Below are positions 27,391-36,418 of a DNA stretch of 64,000 nucleotides, piece after piece. Origin of the DNA: Aureispira sp. CCB-QB1 (GTDB lineage: Bacteria > Bacteroidota > Bacteroidia > Chitinophagales > Saprospiraceae); contig NZ_JHBV01000008.1 of assembly GCF_000724545.1 (NCBI RefSeq), positions 1 to 64,000 of the forward strand, written 5' to 3'. The first letter of the stretch is position 1, and every line of letters starts with the position of its first letter. Position numbers and translations under genes: made by a program. The notes below the pieces were generated by a model. It saw only the letters and a program-made list of their open reading frames with translations, did not search any database and had not been told where the DNA came from.

Positions 27391-27490
27391 TTGCTAATCA
27401 AAGAAGAAAAAGGAAGGCTTAGCGAGCTAAGACAAGTTTTTCTGATGAAGAGTAGCACAAAAAGAAGGCTGTTTTACTTGCTATTATTAC
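27391..27490 (+). repeat. Dispersed repeat family B, copy 1
   Basis: Blocks GCTAATCAAAGAAGAAAAAG, GGCTTAGCGAGCTAAG and TCTGATGAAGAGTAGCACAA, then AAAGAAGGCTGTTTT and a degraded end ATTATTACTTATAA. The second block is a hairpin (CTTAGC-GA-GCTAAG). It ends just before the start codon at 27497. Confidence 0.7.
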
Positions 27491-27496
27491 TTATAA

Positions 27497-27910
27497 ATGG
27501 CGAATAATAATTTACTAGATGACAATACAATTCAGTCAGAGCATAAAAGCAGCTGTTTTGTTGAAATCAAACGAGTCGAAGTTTGGTTAAGCATATTATC
27601 TGCTCTAGGGTTTGTTATTGGCACATTACTTTGCCTGATTGGGCTTTCTATTTTTATAGATGACGACTGGTCTACGATCATAATTGTGCTAGAAATAATG
27701 GCATTTGTTCAGGGGTGCCTCTTTATTTACTGGAGTTATGTAACCTTTCAATATACAAGACAAGTAAAATGGTATCAACCAGAAAGCCTCTCTAACCGTA
27801 TGGAGCATTTGTTGGAACAAAATAGCCATTTGTGGAGGGCAACAGCCTTGCTATTCTTAGGCTTGTTTGCCATGCTGATAGTAGCAGGAATAGGAGGTCT
27901 TTGGGGATAG
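27497..27910 (+). CDS. Small integral membrane protein (DUF5362-like)
   Basis: 137 residues, three or four hydrophobic helices (WLSILSALGFVIGTLLCLIG, IIIVLEIMAFVQGCLFIYWS, ATALLFLGLFAMLIVAGIGG) after an acidic soluble start. A segment SNRMEHLLEQNSHLWRA precedes the last helix, matching the layout of the membrane protein at 26907. Function unknown. Separated from that gene by a family B repeat. A hairpin follows 7 bp after the stop. Confidence 0.65.
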   Translation: MANNNLLDDNTIQSEHKSSCFVEIKRVEVWLSILSALGFVIGTLLCLIGLSIFIDDDWSTIIIVLEIMAFVQGCLFIYWSYVTFQYTRQVKWYQPESLSNRMEHLLEQNSHLWRATALLFLGLFAMLIVAGIGGLWG

Positions 27911-27916
27911 TGAAAA

Positions 27917-27945
27917 AGAAGCCAATCAATGGGTGGATTGGCTTC
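27917..27945. terminator. Bidirectional terminator
   Basis: AGAAGCCAATC pairs perfectly with GATTGGCTTCT across a 7-base loop, between convergent small membrane-protein genes. Confidence 0.8.
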
Positions 27946-27959
27946 TATCGATTAGGTAT

Positions 27960-28136
27960 TTACAAGCTTTCAGGTGTTAAATGCCTGAAATGTGTAAAAG
28001 GATAATCGGCGCTTGCCTGATTAGGAGGCAAATGACCTACGTTGCCTTTTCGCATCCAATAAATGAAGCTAAGGATAATAAATCCTAAAAGGAACGTTCC
28101 TACTATCAAGGCAATGGGGGTGATAAAGAACTCCAT
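27960..28136 (-). CDS. Small single-pass membrane protein
   Basis: 58 residues from the ATG at 28136 (MEFFITPIALIVGTFLLGFI); a TTG two codons upstream is also possible. One transmembrane helix (TPIALIVGTFLLGFIILSFI) is followed by a basic turn (WMRKG) and a short polar tail. No family recognised. It is supported by the hydrophobic profile, an in-frame ATG and a shared terminator at its 3' end, but could still be non-coding. Confidence 0.5.
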   Translation of the reverse strand: MEFFITPIALIVGTFLLGFIILSFIYWMRKGNVGHLPPNQASADYPFTHFRHLTPESL

Positions 28137-28142
28137 AAGCAA

Positions 28143-28436
28143 TGATTTTGAGGGATCAGATAAATGGGAATACGAAACTATACTATGAACTTGTTAGTAA
28201 TTCGTTGATTTTTTGATAGTTATATAAAATTAAAACAAAAAAAGCAATTTTCATAGTAATAGCGAATTCTATTTTTATAAAATGTGAACATAAAGTCCTG
28301 AAAAAGAGCTGTGTTTGAAAGGTAGCAAGAGCACAAACTCTTTAGTGAGCCTTGTTTGAGTGCCTATTGAGATTGTTTTATGAAATGCTGAATTTATTTG
28401 ATGAGAATAAAGAACAGGGAGGTTAGTAAAACATAA
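28143..28436. other. AT-rich intergenic region
   Basis: No coding-like frame or RNA fold seen. It should hold the promoter for the small membrane protein and the 3' end of the bioB transcript. Confidence 0.4.
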
Positions 28437-28469
28437 AAAGCACTGCTTTCTAAAAAAAAACAGTGCTTT
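28437..28469 (-). terminator. Terminator of bioB
   Basis: On the minus strand AAAGCACTG and CAGTGCTTT form a 9 bp stem with an A/T loop, followed by TTATGTTTTAC. It lies 24 bp after the bioB stop. Confidence 0.75.
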
Positions 28470-28492
28470 GGGATATTTATATAGAATTATTT

Positions 28493-29482
28493 TTAGAATT
28501 CAGTCGCTTCTAATTCTTTTTCTTGACCTTTAAATGCTGCCATAGGTTTTAATCCTAATAATTCAAACATCATTTTATCTTGGTCTACATCTGGATTTGG
28601 TGTGGTTAATAATTTTTCACCAGCAAATATAGAGCTAGCACCTGCCATAAAGCACAACGCTTGTTCTGTAATAGGCATCTCTTGGCGTCCAGCAGAAAGG
28701 CGAACTTGAGATTTAGGCATGATAATTCTTGCAGTAGCAATCATTCGAACCATGTCCCAAACTGACACTCGTTCTTGATTTTCAAGAGGCGTACCTTTTA
28801 CGGCAACTAATGCATTGACAGGAACAGATTCTGGATGTTTAGGAAGGTTAGCTAGAGTGTGTAGCATAATAATTCTGTCCTCTGCGGTTTCTCCCAACCC
28901 AATGATTCCACCACTACAAACATTTAGCCCTGTTTCTCTAACATGTTCTAAGGTATCCAAGCGATCTTGATATGTTCTAGTTGTAATGATTTCTGCGTAA
29001 TGTCCTTCAGAAGTATCTAAGTTGTGGTTGTAAGCGTGTAAGCCAGCTTCTTTTAAGCGTTCGGCTTGCTCTTTGGTCAACATACCTAAAGTACAACATA
29101 CCTCCATACCTAGAGAATTTACGCCTTTAACCATATCAATAACACGATCAAACTGCTTGTTGTCTTTTACATTTCTCCAAGCAGCTCCCATGCAGAATCG
29201 AGTAGAACCATTTTGACTCGCAATACTTGCTTTTGTCATTACTTCGTCTAATGTTAATAAACGTTCAGGTTCCAAGTCGGTATTATGATGAATCGATTGT
29301 GGACAATAGGAACAGTTTTCAGGACACCCACCTGTTTTAATTGACAAAAGAGTAGATACCTGCACTTCGCTAGGGTCGTTGTTTTCACGATGAATTGTAG
29401 CCGCTTCATAGATTAATTCTAAAATTGGCTTGTTGTAAATGGCTTCGATTTCTTCTCTTGTCCAGTCATTACGTAAACTCAT
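28493..29482 (-). CDS. bioB: Biotin synthase
   Basis: 329 residues. Radical-SAM enzyme with the C53-x3-C57-x2-C60 cluster in [13 protein letters not shown], then [13 protein letters not shown] and [33 protein letters not shown] (second cluster ligands) and [11 protein letters not shown] with the Arg ligand of the auxiliary [2Fe-2S] cluster. It inserts sulfur into dethiobiotin to form biotin. The other bio genes (bioA, bioD, bioF) are not in this window, so it stands alone with its own terminator. Its start is preceded by about 300 bp of AT-rich sequence in which I saw no biotin-repressor palindrome. Confidence 0.97.
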   Translation of the reverse strand: MSLRNDWTREEIEAIYNKPILELIYEAATIHRENNDPSEVQVSTLLSIKTGGCPENCSYCPQSIHHNTDLEPERLLTLDEVMTKASIASQNGSTRFCMGAAWRNVKDNKQFDRVIDMVKGVNSLGMEVCCTLGMLTKEQAERLKEAGLHAYNHNLDTSEGHYAEIITTRTYQDRLDTLEHVRETGLNVCSGGIIGLGETAEDRIIMLHTLANLPKHPESVPVNALVAVKGTPLENQERVSVWDMVRMIATARIIMPKSQVRLSAGRQEMPITEQALCFMAGASSIFAGEKLLTTPNPDVDQDKMMFELLGLKPMAAFKGQEKELEATEF

Positions 29483-29780
29483 AGTACTTATTTTAATTTG
29501 AAGGTTTGATGATTTGATGATTTGGATAGTTATTTACCCATAAACATTCAAATCCGTTAACTAAGACCATTGGTTAAAACATACGGTCTTGTCTAATTTT
29601 CATTATTTTATAAAAATCGTATCTTTTATTGATTAATATCGTCCATTAATTTTTTTTGGAACTCTATTAGATAGCATCATAACAATGTTTATTGAAAAGG
29701 TGCTTCCATCGATTTTTTCAACTTCGTCAGACAAAAGTAATTAATAAAATTCAACTTGCAACAAGTTTTTTCTTGATATT

Positions 29781-30419
29781 TTACTCATCTCGTTGAGACA
29801 GCAAATCTTTTAAAGGTAAGTTACCTGGAAAATAGTCGTGATACAAAATTCGTTGAGCTTGGACAATATGCCTTTCTGTATGATAAACTAAGATTTTGAG
29901 CATATCACCCAACTGTATGCTTACTAGTCCTAAGAAAGCTGCATAAACACGAGTTTTTTGCAAATTGATTAAACGAGCATCTTGAAGCATAGAATAGAGG
30001 GTATCTTGATTTGCTAAAAATTCTTGAACAATCGCTTTGCCTTCCAATTGGCTAGATGAAATACTTCTTGGATTATATTTAGAAGGCGATTCAATTTTGC
30101 TTTTCATTTGATTATCAAGATTAAGGCGAAACTTGCTAGCGTAATAATGTCCTAGCCATCCTCTAGTAAATTTTGCTTGTGGTTTGCTTTTTTTTGACTT
30201 TGAATTTTTAATAGCTTTGAGTGTTGCAGGAAAATAATAATCAGCAACATAGTTTAAGTGCAGCAAGCATTCTGCGATGCTCCATTTTTCTTCATGCTCT
30301 CGCCAATTCAATTGTTCCGAGCTCAAATTGGCAAAGTCTCTAGCAACAATTTCAGATAAACGTTGATTCAATCGCTCTAATTCTCGCAACAGTGTTATGG
30401 TCTGTACAGTTTTCGGCAT
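29781..30419 (-). CDS. DinB superfamily protein
   Basis: 212 residues. A four-helix-bundle DinB/YfiT-like protein: H54 in WSIAECLLHLNYV and H180/H184 in VYHTERHIVQAQRI give the usual three-histidine metal site. The basic linker between (KNSKSKKSKPQAKFTRGW) is family-typical. Such proteins are thiol-dependent transferases or hydrolases, some using bacillithiol; a YtxJ homologue at 38.4 kb makes bacillithiol use plausible in this genome, but substrate is unknown. 17 bp downstream of the small membrane protein at 30437, so probably one operon. Confidence 0.85.
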   Translation of the reverse strand: MPKTVQTITLLRELERLNQRLSEIVARDFANLSSEQLNWREHEEKWSIAECLLHLNYVADYYFPATLKAIKNSKSKKSKPQAKFTRGWLGHYYASKFRLNLDNQMKSKIESPSKYNPRSISSSQLEGKAIVQEFLANQDTLYSMLQDARLINLQKTRVYAAFLGLVSIQLGDMLKILVYHTERHIVQAQRILYHDYFPGNLPLKDLLSQRDE

Positions 30420-30436
30420 AAATTTTTAGACTAGTA

Positions 30437-30856
30437 TTAAAATATAATTCCTATTACTAATAAATACAAACCAGTACCCATTGCAACAAGTCCTGATGTT
30501 ACTTTGTAAGGAGTAAGTCGTTCGTACATTTCTGCACTTTTAGCTCTTGCATCTTCACTTAGTTCATCCAATAATAAATCTTGAAGTACAGGATAACCTA
30601 AAAGAAATCCCATTACAATACAAGAGGCAACACAAGATATATATACAAGTCCCCAAATCAAACCTATTCTAAATGCTAGCGCAATATTTAGTAGTTTCAG
30701 AATGCCAAGAATAAGAGATGCAGCCCCAATTCCAGCTTCATAAGGTTTGATTTTTTTTATAAGATTGGCTGCGTCTGGAGATTTTTTGACAACAACAGAT
30801 GCAGCGGCCAGCATTCCTGTGATAATTGCTAATAAGGGAAGGAGTAATCCACTCAT
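30437..30856 (-). CDS. Small integral membrane protein
   Basis: 139 residues with four hydrophobic segments (LLPLLAIITGMLAAASVVV, IGAASLILGILKLLNIALAF, IGLIWGLVYISCVASCIVMGF, LVAMGTGLYLLVIGIIF). Between helices 3 and 4 lies an acidic-polar loop (DELSEDARAKSAEMYERL). No named family recognised. It is first in a likely two-gene operon with the DinB-like gene, and a family A repeat starts 40 bp upstream of its start. Confidence 0.7.
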   Translation of the reverse strand: MSGLLLPLLAIITGMLAAASVVVKKSPDAANLIKKIKPYEAGIGAASLILGILKLLNIALAFRIGLIWGLVYISCVASCIVMGFLLGYPVLQDLLLDELSEDARAKSAEMYERLTPYKVTSGLVAMGTGLYLLVIGIIF

Positions 30857-30896
30857 GAGATAACATTATTTTAAGTTATAATAAGAAAATAATTAA

Positions 30897-31024
30897 CAAT
30901 AGTTCGTTGAAACCACGAAGTAGTAGCGCAGTTAACTAAAAGCGCAGCGCCCACGAAGTACCACATAGTGGCAGCGAAGCTAACTAAAAGCAAAGCGCTC
31001 ACGAACTAATCAACGAACTACTAA
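30897..31024. repeat. Dispersed palindromic repeat family A, copy 2
   Basis: Ends are exact inverted repeats: TAGTTCGTTG at the left and CAACGAACTA at the right. The interior carries variants of CCACGAAGTAGTAGCGCAGT and GCTAACTAAAAGCAAAGCGC. It lies 40 bp upstream of the membrane protein gene at 30856. Confidence 0.85.
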
Positions 31025-31649
31025 ATTAAGTAGTACGAGTAATAACGATTATTACAAAACGTAGTACCTACAATAAACCTATAATGAAGTTGTATGGTTC
31101 GCGACACGGTCTTTTTTCCTTTTATTAACATGATTAAAAAATCGAACAGTTCGCTTTTTATAAATTCTATGATCGTTTCGTGGCAATCGTTAATGGTTTC
31201 ATTTTTAGAGCACAATAAAAGCCTACGCATAAAACAACACTATTCTGCTCTAAAAAGACCTCATATTTAAGCCCCAAATTACAAAATTATATACTGGAAG
31301 TTAGGAATAAACTATTTACTTTCCAATACTTAATGGATTAGAAATCTTTTCAAAAGATTTTTTTGAGCAATAAAATAGACCTAAAACGTTATAGACGTTA
31401 TTTTTTAGATAAAAATGTCACTTTAAAAAAATAAGCTTCTATGATTATTTTAAAGAATAGATAGAAAAGGTTTAAATTTTTATGGCAAACTGTTTTTTTT
31501 ATACTACTTTTGCGGCACATTTAAACCATTTTTGCGAGAAGATAGCCACTTTTAGTAATTCAAATAGTGTTGTATGTGCATTTTGAAGAATGAATTTAAA
31601 AATATAATACTATTTAAATGCGTGGGAAAAAGAACATTAAATTAGAAGT
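31025..31649. other. Long AT-rich intergenic region
   Basis: Contains no frame that reads as a plausible protein. TACTTTTG at 31505-31512 fits the Bacteroidota -7 consensus and could start a leader of about 130 bases for the glycosyltransferase operon, but no -33 box is evident. Confidence 0.4.
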
Positions 31650-32336
31650 ATGGCAAGAATAGTGGTCATCATTCCTGCTTACAACGAAGAAAATTCAGTG
31701 GGACGTGTTATTCAAGATATTCCAATGGATCTTGTTCAGGAAGTTATTGTGGTGAACAATAATTCGAATGATGAGACGGCAACGGTCGCAAAATCAGCAG
31801 GTGCAACAGTACTGCATGAGCAACAACAAGGATACGGTTTTGCTTGCCTAAAAGGAATCGATTATCTCAAAAAAATGGAGCAAAAACCAGATATTGTGGT
31901 TTTTCTGGATGCAGACTATTCAGATCATCCTGAGGAGCTACCACAAATAGTGGCACCAATTTTGAAAAGCGATGTAGAGATGGTTATTGGTTCAAGAGCG
32001 TTGGGAGACAAGGAACAAGGTTCGATGACTCCGCAACAAGTTTTTGGCAATTGGCTAGCAACAATGCTCATTAAATGGTTTTATGGAGTCGTTTATACCG
32101 ACTTGGGACCCTTTAGAGCAATAAAATATGACAGACTGATAGACTTGAATATGTGTGATGAAACCTATGGTTGGACAGTAGAAATGCAAGTAAAGGCAGC
32201 AAAACAAGGACTTAAAACTACTGAAATTCCAGTCTCTTATCGAGTACGAGTAGGAAAATCTAAAATCTCAGGAACTATCAAAGGAACTATTTTAGCAGGT
32301 TATAAAATTATTACAACAATATTCAAATACAAATAA
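31650..32336 (+). CDS. Family 2 glycosyltransferase (DPM1/polyprenyl-type)
   Basis: 228 residues, single GT-A domain with no transmembrane helix. IVVIIPAYNEENSVGRVI and VVNNNSNDETATVAK bind the nucleotide sugar; VVFLDADYSDHPEEL carries the DxD metal site; IGSRALG and GPFRAIK follow the pattern of dolichyl-phosphate-mannose-synthase-like enzymes. Acceptor unknown, probably a lipid carrier. It ends 2 bp before the next glycosyltransferase gene, so both are translated from one message. Confidence 0.92.
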   Translation: MARIVVIIPAYNEENSVGRVIQDIPMDLVQEVIVVNNNSNDETATVAKSAGATVLHEQQQGYGFACLKGIDYLKKMEQKPDIVVFLDADYSDHPEELPQIVAPILKSDVEMVIGSRALGDKEQGSMTPQQVFGNWLATMLIKWFYGVVYTDLGPFRAIKYDRLIDLNMCDETYGWTVEMQVKAAKQGLKTTEIPVSYRVRVGKSKISGTIKGTILAGYKIITTIFKYK

Positions 32337-32338
32337 AC

Positions 32339-33829
32339 GTGGAAATATTTATCATTGCGTTGTACGTGCTTCCCCTCATTTTTATCTTTCTTTATAGCTG
32401 TGTGCAATTGCACCTTGCCATTAGCTTTTGGTGGAGACGCCGAAAAGAGAATAACAATGCCGTAATGACGGACGATTTTGTGCCTACAGTAACGATTCAG
32501 CTACCTGTTTACAACGAATTGTACGTTGTAGAACGCCTTTTAGATGCTATTGTTTTGTTAGACTACCCTAAAGAAAAAGTAGAAATCCAAGTCTTGGACG
32601 ATTCTACAGACGAGACAGTTCAAATTATTGCCAACAAAATCAAAGCGTTGGAGCCTTATGGGTGGAACATACAACATGTTCGCCGCCCAGAGCGAGTTGG
32701 CTTTAAAGCTGGTGCGCTTGCCTATGGTTTGACCATTTCTAAAGGTGAATTTGTGGCTGTATTTGATGCTGACTTTATCCCTCATGCAGATTTCTTGAAG
32801 CGCACAATTCCTTATTTTAAAAATGAGAAAATTGGTGTGGTTCAAACGCGTTGGGAACACATGAATAAAAACTATTCGTTTTTGACTCAAATGCAAGCTT
32901 TGGCATTGGATGCGCATTTTGTGGTAGAGCAAATGGGACGTAACATGTCAGGACACTTCATGAACTTTAATGGCACGGCTGGTCTTTGGAGACGTGCTTG
33001 TATTGAAGATGCAGGTGGTTGGTCTTCCGATACTTTGACAGAAGATTTGGATTTGAGTTACCGTGCTCAGCTAAAAGGTTGGGTATTCAAGTATTTGGGA
33101 GATGTAACAACTCCAGCAGAGTTGCCTGTGGCGATGAATGCCTTCAAAAGCCAACAGTTTAGATGGACAAAAGGAGCAGCAGAATGTGCTGTTAAGAATT
33201 TGCCTAGAGTTATGAAAGCCAAAGATTTAGGCTTTGTAGATAAGTTGCACGCTATTTCGCATTTGATGAATACGGGTATCTTTATTTGTATTTTGCTACT
33301 TTCTTTGAGCAGTATTCCTTTAGTTTGGGTACAACACGTTCATCAAGGAGATACCTCAATTTATAATGATATCTTGGGATATGCCGCTTTGGGATCGTTA
33401 AATATGATTATGGTTTCTCTATTTTTCTGGTTGTCTTATGAGCATACCAGAGGTGGATTTTCGATTAAAAACTTATTCTCTTTTGTCATTCGTTTTCCTT
33501 TCTTTTTAGCGTTATCAATGGGAATGGCATTGCACAATGCAATGGCAGCCTTTGAAGGATATATTGGTAAAAAAACACCTTTCGTTCGTACGCCTAAATT
33601 TAATTTGGAAGACAAAAAGCAAAAAGGTTGGGGAGCTAATAAATACCTATCTAAAGGAGTGAGCCCAATTGCTAAAGTAGAATTATTATTAGCTTTGCTA
33701 TTCTTGTCAACAATTGTTGTTTCAGTTTCTTATGGAATAGTAGGTATGTTGCCATTCCATATCTTAGTGTTCATAGGATATACTATCATTAGTGGTTATT
33801 CTTTTGTACATGCCAGAATGATGGGATAG
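32339..33829 (+). CDS. Processive-type membrane glycosyltransferase (cellulose synthase-like GT2)
   Basis: 496 residues. GTG start, 2 bp after the preceding stop. One N-terminal helix (FIIALYVLPLIFIFLYSCV), a GT-A domain with D-x-D in FDADF, TEDLDLSYRAQ and QQFRWTKGA (the D, D, D, Q-x2-RW set of processive beta-glycosyltransferases), then four or five C-terminal helices. GKKTPFVRTPKFN is a conserved motif of ceramide glucosyltransferase / glucomannan synthase-like proteins in this group. Likely exports a polysaccharide or builds a glycolipid. A strong terminator follows. Confidence 0.9.
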   Translation: MEIFIIALYVLPLIFIFLYSCVQLHLAISFWWRRRKENNNAVMTDDFVPTVTIQLPVYNELYVVERLLDAIVLLDYPKEKVEIQVLDDSTDETVQIIANKIKALEPYGWNIQHVRRPERVGFKAGALAYGLTISKGEFVAVFDADFIPHADFLKRTIPYFKNEKIGVVQTRWEHMNKNYSFLTQMQALALDAHFVVEQMGRNMSGHFMNFNGTAGLWRRACIEDAGGWSSDTLTEDLDLSYRAQLKGWVFKYLGDVTTPAELPVAMNAFKSQQFRWTKGAAECAVKNLPRVMKAKDLGFVDKLHAISHLMNTGIFICILLLSLSSIPLVWVQHVHQGDTSIYNDILGYAALGSLNMIMVSLFFWLSYEHTRGGFSIKNLFSFVIRFPFFLALSMGMALHNAMAAFEGYIGKKTPFVRTPKFNLEDKKQKGWGANKYLSKGVSPIAKVELLLALLFLSTIVVSVSYGIVGMLPFHILVFIGYTIISGYSFVHARMMG

Positions 33830-33870
33830 AAGAAAAGAACTTACAGAAGATTTTTATATAAAAAATACAA

Positions 33871-33906
33871 TAAACACTAGCTTTTTTAAGGCTAGTGTTT
33901 ATTTTT
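33871..33906 (+). terminator. Strong terminator of the glycosyltransferase operon
   Basis: TAAACACTAGC pairs with GCTAGTGTTTA, followed by TTTTT. Confidence 0.85.
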
Positions 33907-34124
33907 GCCCCTATGGGAACTAAAATGGCGCTGTATTGTTAAGTAAAGGGTCAAAAGAAGCCGTAAAATATTTTAGTCAGCTTCTGGATAATTACTTAAA
34001 ATTTCAATCGAAAATTACTCAGAAAGAATAATTCCATTCTGAATACTTTTCTATAGAAGTATGTCTATTTAAGAAATGCTTGTAAAGTGCTATATTTCTT
34101 GGGTTATGATTTAAAACAATAAGA

Positions 34125-36305
34125 ATGAACAACAAAAAACACACGATAACGGCAGCTCTACCGTATGCAAATGGAGCATTGCATTTAGGACATTTGGCAG
34201 GTGCTTATTTGCCAGCAGATATTTATGCACGCTTTCTACGGTTGCAAGGAAAAGACGTTGTGTTTATTTGTGGTTCAGACGAGCATGGTGCTGCGATTAC
34301 AATTCGTGCCAAACAAGAAGGGAGAACACCACAAGATATTATAGATACTTACCACAATTTGAATAAGGAGACTTTTGAGCGTCTAGGAATTTCCTTTGAT
34401 AAGTATCACCGTACTAGTGCTCCATTGCACCACGAAACGGCACAAGACTTTTTCAAGAAGTTGCTTGAAAAGGGAGGTGAGTTTGATGTTAAAGAGTCAG
34501 AGCAATATTACGACGAAGCTTTTGATCAATTCTTAGCCGATCGTTATATTATTGGGACTTGTCCTAAATGTAATCACACAGAAGCTTATGGCGATCAGTG
34601 CGAAAACTGTGGATCGACTTTGTCACCAACCGATTTGATCGAACCTCGCTCTACTATGAGTGGAAAAACACCAGTTCTAAGAAAAACAAAGCATTGGTAC
34701 TTTAGATTGGATAAACACGGTGATTGGTTGAAAGAATGGGTTAAAACAGGAAAGGTAGATGGAGTGCAATTGCATGATCCCAAAACTTGGAAGTCACATG
34801 TAATTGGACAATGCAATTCTTGGTTGAATGATGGGGAAGGCTTGCAGCCTAGAGCAATTACTAGAGATTTGAGTTGGGGAATTCCTGTGCCTGTAGAAGG
34901 AGGAGAAGGGAAGGTGCTGTATGTTTGGTTTGATGCTCCAATAGGGTATATTTCTGCAACAAAGCAATGGGCTTTGGAGAATAATACGGACTGGGAGTCC
35001 TATTGGAAAGGAGATGATGTAGAGCTAGTGCATTTTATTGGAAAAGATAATATTGTTTTTCATTGCATTGTGTTCCCTGCCATGTTGCATGCTCATGGAG
35101 ATTATGTATTGCCTAAAGCAGTTCCTGCCAATCAATTTTTGAACTTAGAAGGACGAAAATTTTCTAAATCTAAGGGCTGGGTAATTGAGCAGCATGAATA
35201 TTTGAAAGATTTTGAAGCTTTCCCAAATAAGGAAGATGCCTTGCGTTATGCTTTGATTCGTACTTTGCCAGAAAACAAAGATGGTGATTTTAAGTGGGAC
35301 GAATTTGTGGCATTGCATGATAATGAATTAGTGGCTAATTTAGGGAATTTAATCAACCGAGTCATTAACTTAACACATAGTTATTATAAAGGAGAGGTGC
35401 CCGCAGCAGATGCTTCCATATCTATCAAAGATGTAGAGGATGAAAAAACTATAACACTAGGGGATGCCTATAAAGTTTTGTTGTCTAAAGTAGCGCATTT
35501 AGAAACTTGTATTTTGAATTATGAGTTTAAAAATGGCGTGCAAGCTCTTATGGATATTTCTGCTTATGCTAATATTTTATTGCAGCGCAATGAACCTTGG
35601 AAAGTTTGGAAAACAGAGCCAGATTCGGATTTGGTGAAAGGCGTTATGAATTTAAGCTTACAGATTGCAACGGTCTTGAGCGTTGTGAGTCAACCGTTTT
35701 TGCCTTTTACAGCAGCTAAATTGAGAACCTTATTGGCTTTAGAACCATTACAGTCTGGTGATTTTGATGTGTTGAAACAAGTCTTGAAGCAAGGAGGGCA
35801 TTTAATTCCTGGAGGACATAAAATTAATGCACCCGAATTGTTATTTGCTAAAATCAATGATAGAAAAGATAAATCTAGGTTAGCGTTGATTGAATTGCAA
35901 AAACAAAAATTGGAAGTGTTAAAAAAGAAAATGGAGGCATTAAAAGCACAAGCAGAAAAAGAGCCTGAGCAAGTAAAAGAAACGTGCGCATTTGATGATT
36001 TTACAAAAATAGATTTCCGAGTAGGAACTATTACTGCCGCAGAAAAAATTAAAAAAGCTAAGAAGTTACTTAAGCTGACCGTTGATTTAGGATTTGAGAC
36101 TAGAACAGTTGTGTCTGGTATCGCGTTGCATTATGAACCTGAAGAGGTTATTGGGCAACAAGTGACTCTAGTTGCTAATTTGGCACCACGCAAAATGATG
36201 GGAATTGAGTCGCAAGGAATGATTCTAATGGCAGAAAATGAAGCGGGCAAGTTGATTTTTGTGGGACCTCAAGAAGCAGCAATTAACGGAGGTGTAGTCC
36301 GATAA
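34125..36305 (+). CDS. metG: Methionine-tRNA ligase with C-terminal tRNA-binding domain
   Basis: 726 residues. Class I synthetase: HIGH-type motif ALHLGHLAGAY, two zinc knuckles CPKCNHTEAYGDQCENC, the GEGKVLYVWFDAPIGY active-site block, and KMSKS-type loop GRKFSKSKGW. A Lys/Glu-rich linker (about 590-620) leads to a C-terminal EMAPII/Trbp111 OB-fold tRNA-binding domain (FRVGTITAAEKIKK ... AENEAGKLIFVGP). It charges tRNA-Met in the cytoplasm. Monocistronic, hairpin 40 bp downstream. The neighbouring gene at 36419 carries a domain that aligns with this C-terminal domain. Confidence 0.97.
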   Translation: MNNKKHTITAALPYANGALHLGHLAGAYLPADIYARFLRLQGKDVVFICGSDEHGAAITIRAKQEGRTPQDIIDTYHNLNKETFERLGISFDKYHRTSAPLHHETAQDFFKKLLEKGGEFDVKESEQYYDEAFDQFLADRYIIGTCPKCNHTEAYGDQCENCGSTLSPTDLIEPRSTMSGKTPVLRKTKHWYFRLDKHGDWLKEWVKTGKVDGVQLHDPKTWKSHVIGQCNSWLNDGEGLQPRAITRDLSWGIPVPVEGGEGKVLYVWFDAPIGYISATKQWALENNTDWESYWKGDDVELVHFIGKDNIVFHCIVFPAMLHAHGDYVLPKAVPANQFLNLEGRKFSKSKGWVIEQHEYLKDFEAFPNKEDALRYALIRTLPENKDGDFKWDEFVALHDNELVANLGNLINRVINLTHSYYKGEVPAADASISIKDVEDEKTITLGDAYKVLLSKVAHLETCILNYEFKNGVQALMDISAYANILLQRNEPWKVWKTEPDSDLVKGVMNLSLQIATVLSVVSQPFLPFTAAKLRTLLALEPLQSGDFDVLKQVLKQGGHLIPGGHKINAPELLFAKINDRKDKSRLALIELQKQKLEVLKKKMEALKAQAEKEPEQVKETCAFDDFTKIDFRVGTITAAEKIKKAKKLLKLTVDLGFETRTVVSGIALHYEPEEVIGQQVTLVANLAPRKMMGIESQGMILMAENEAGKLIFVGPQEAAINGGVVR

Positions 36306-36343
36306 TATCGTAAACTTTTTTATAGTCTAACTGTTTAGTTAAG

Positions 36344-36372
36344 GAATGATTACTCTTTTGGAGTAGTCATTC
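36344..36372 (+). terminator. Hairpin after metG
   Basis: GAATGATTACTC pairs with GAGTAGTCATTC (one mismatch) across TTTTG, followed by a weak TTGCTT tail. Confidence 0.7.
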
Positions 36373-36418
36373 TTGCTTAACATAAGTTGGGCAACACTCC
36401 AAAATACAGATTCCCGCA

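Noticed and set aside
31021-31230. Possible 69-residue minus-strand protein (MRRLLLCSKNETINDCHET...)
   Set aside because: It ends within repeat family A, has no family resemblance or hairpin, and lies in AT-rich DNA where such frames arise by chance.
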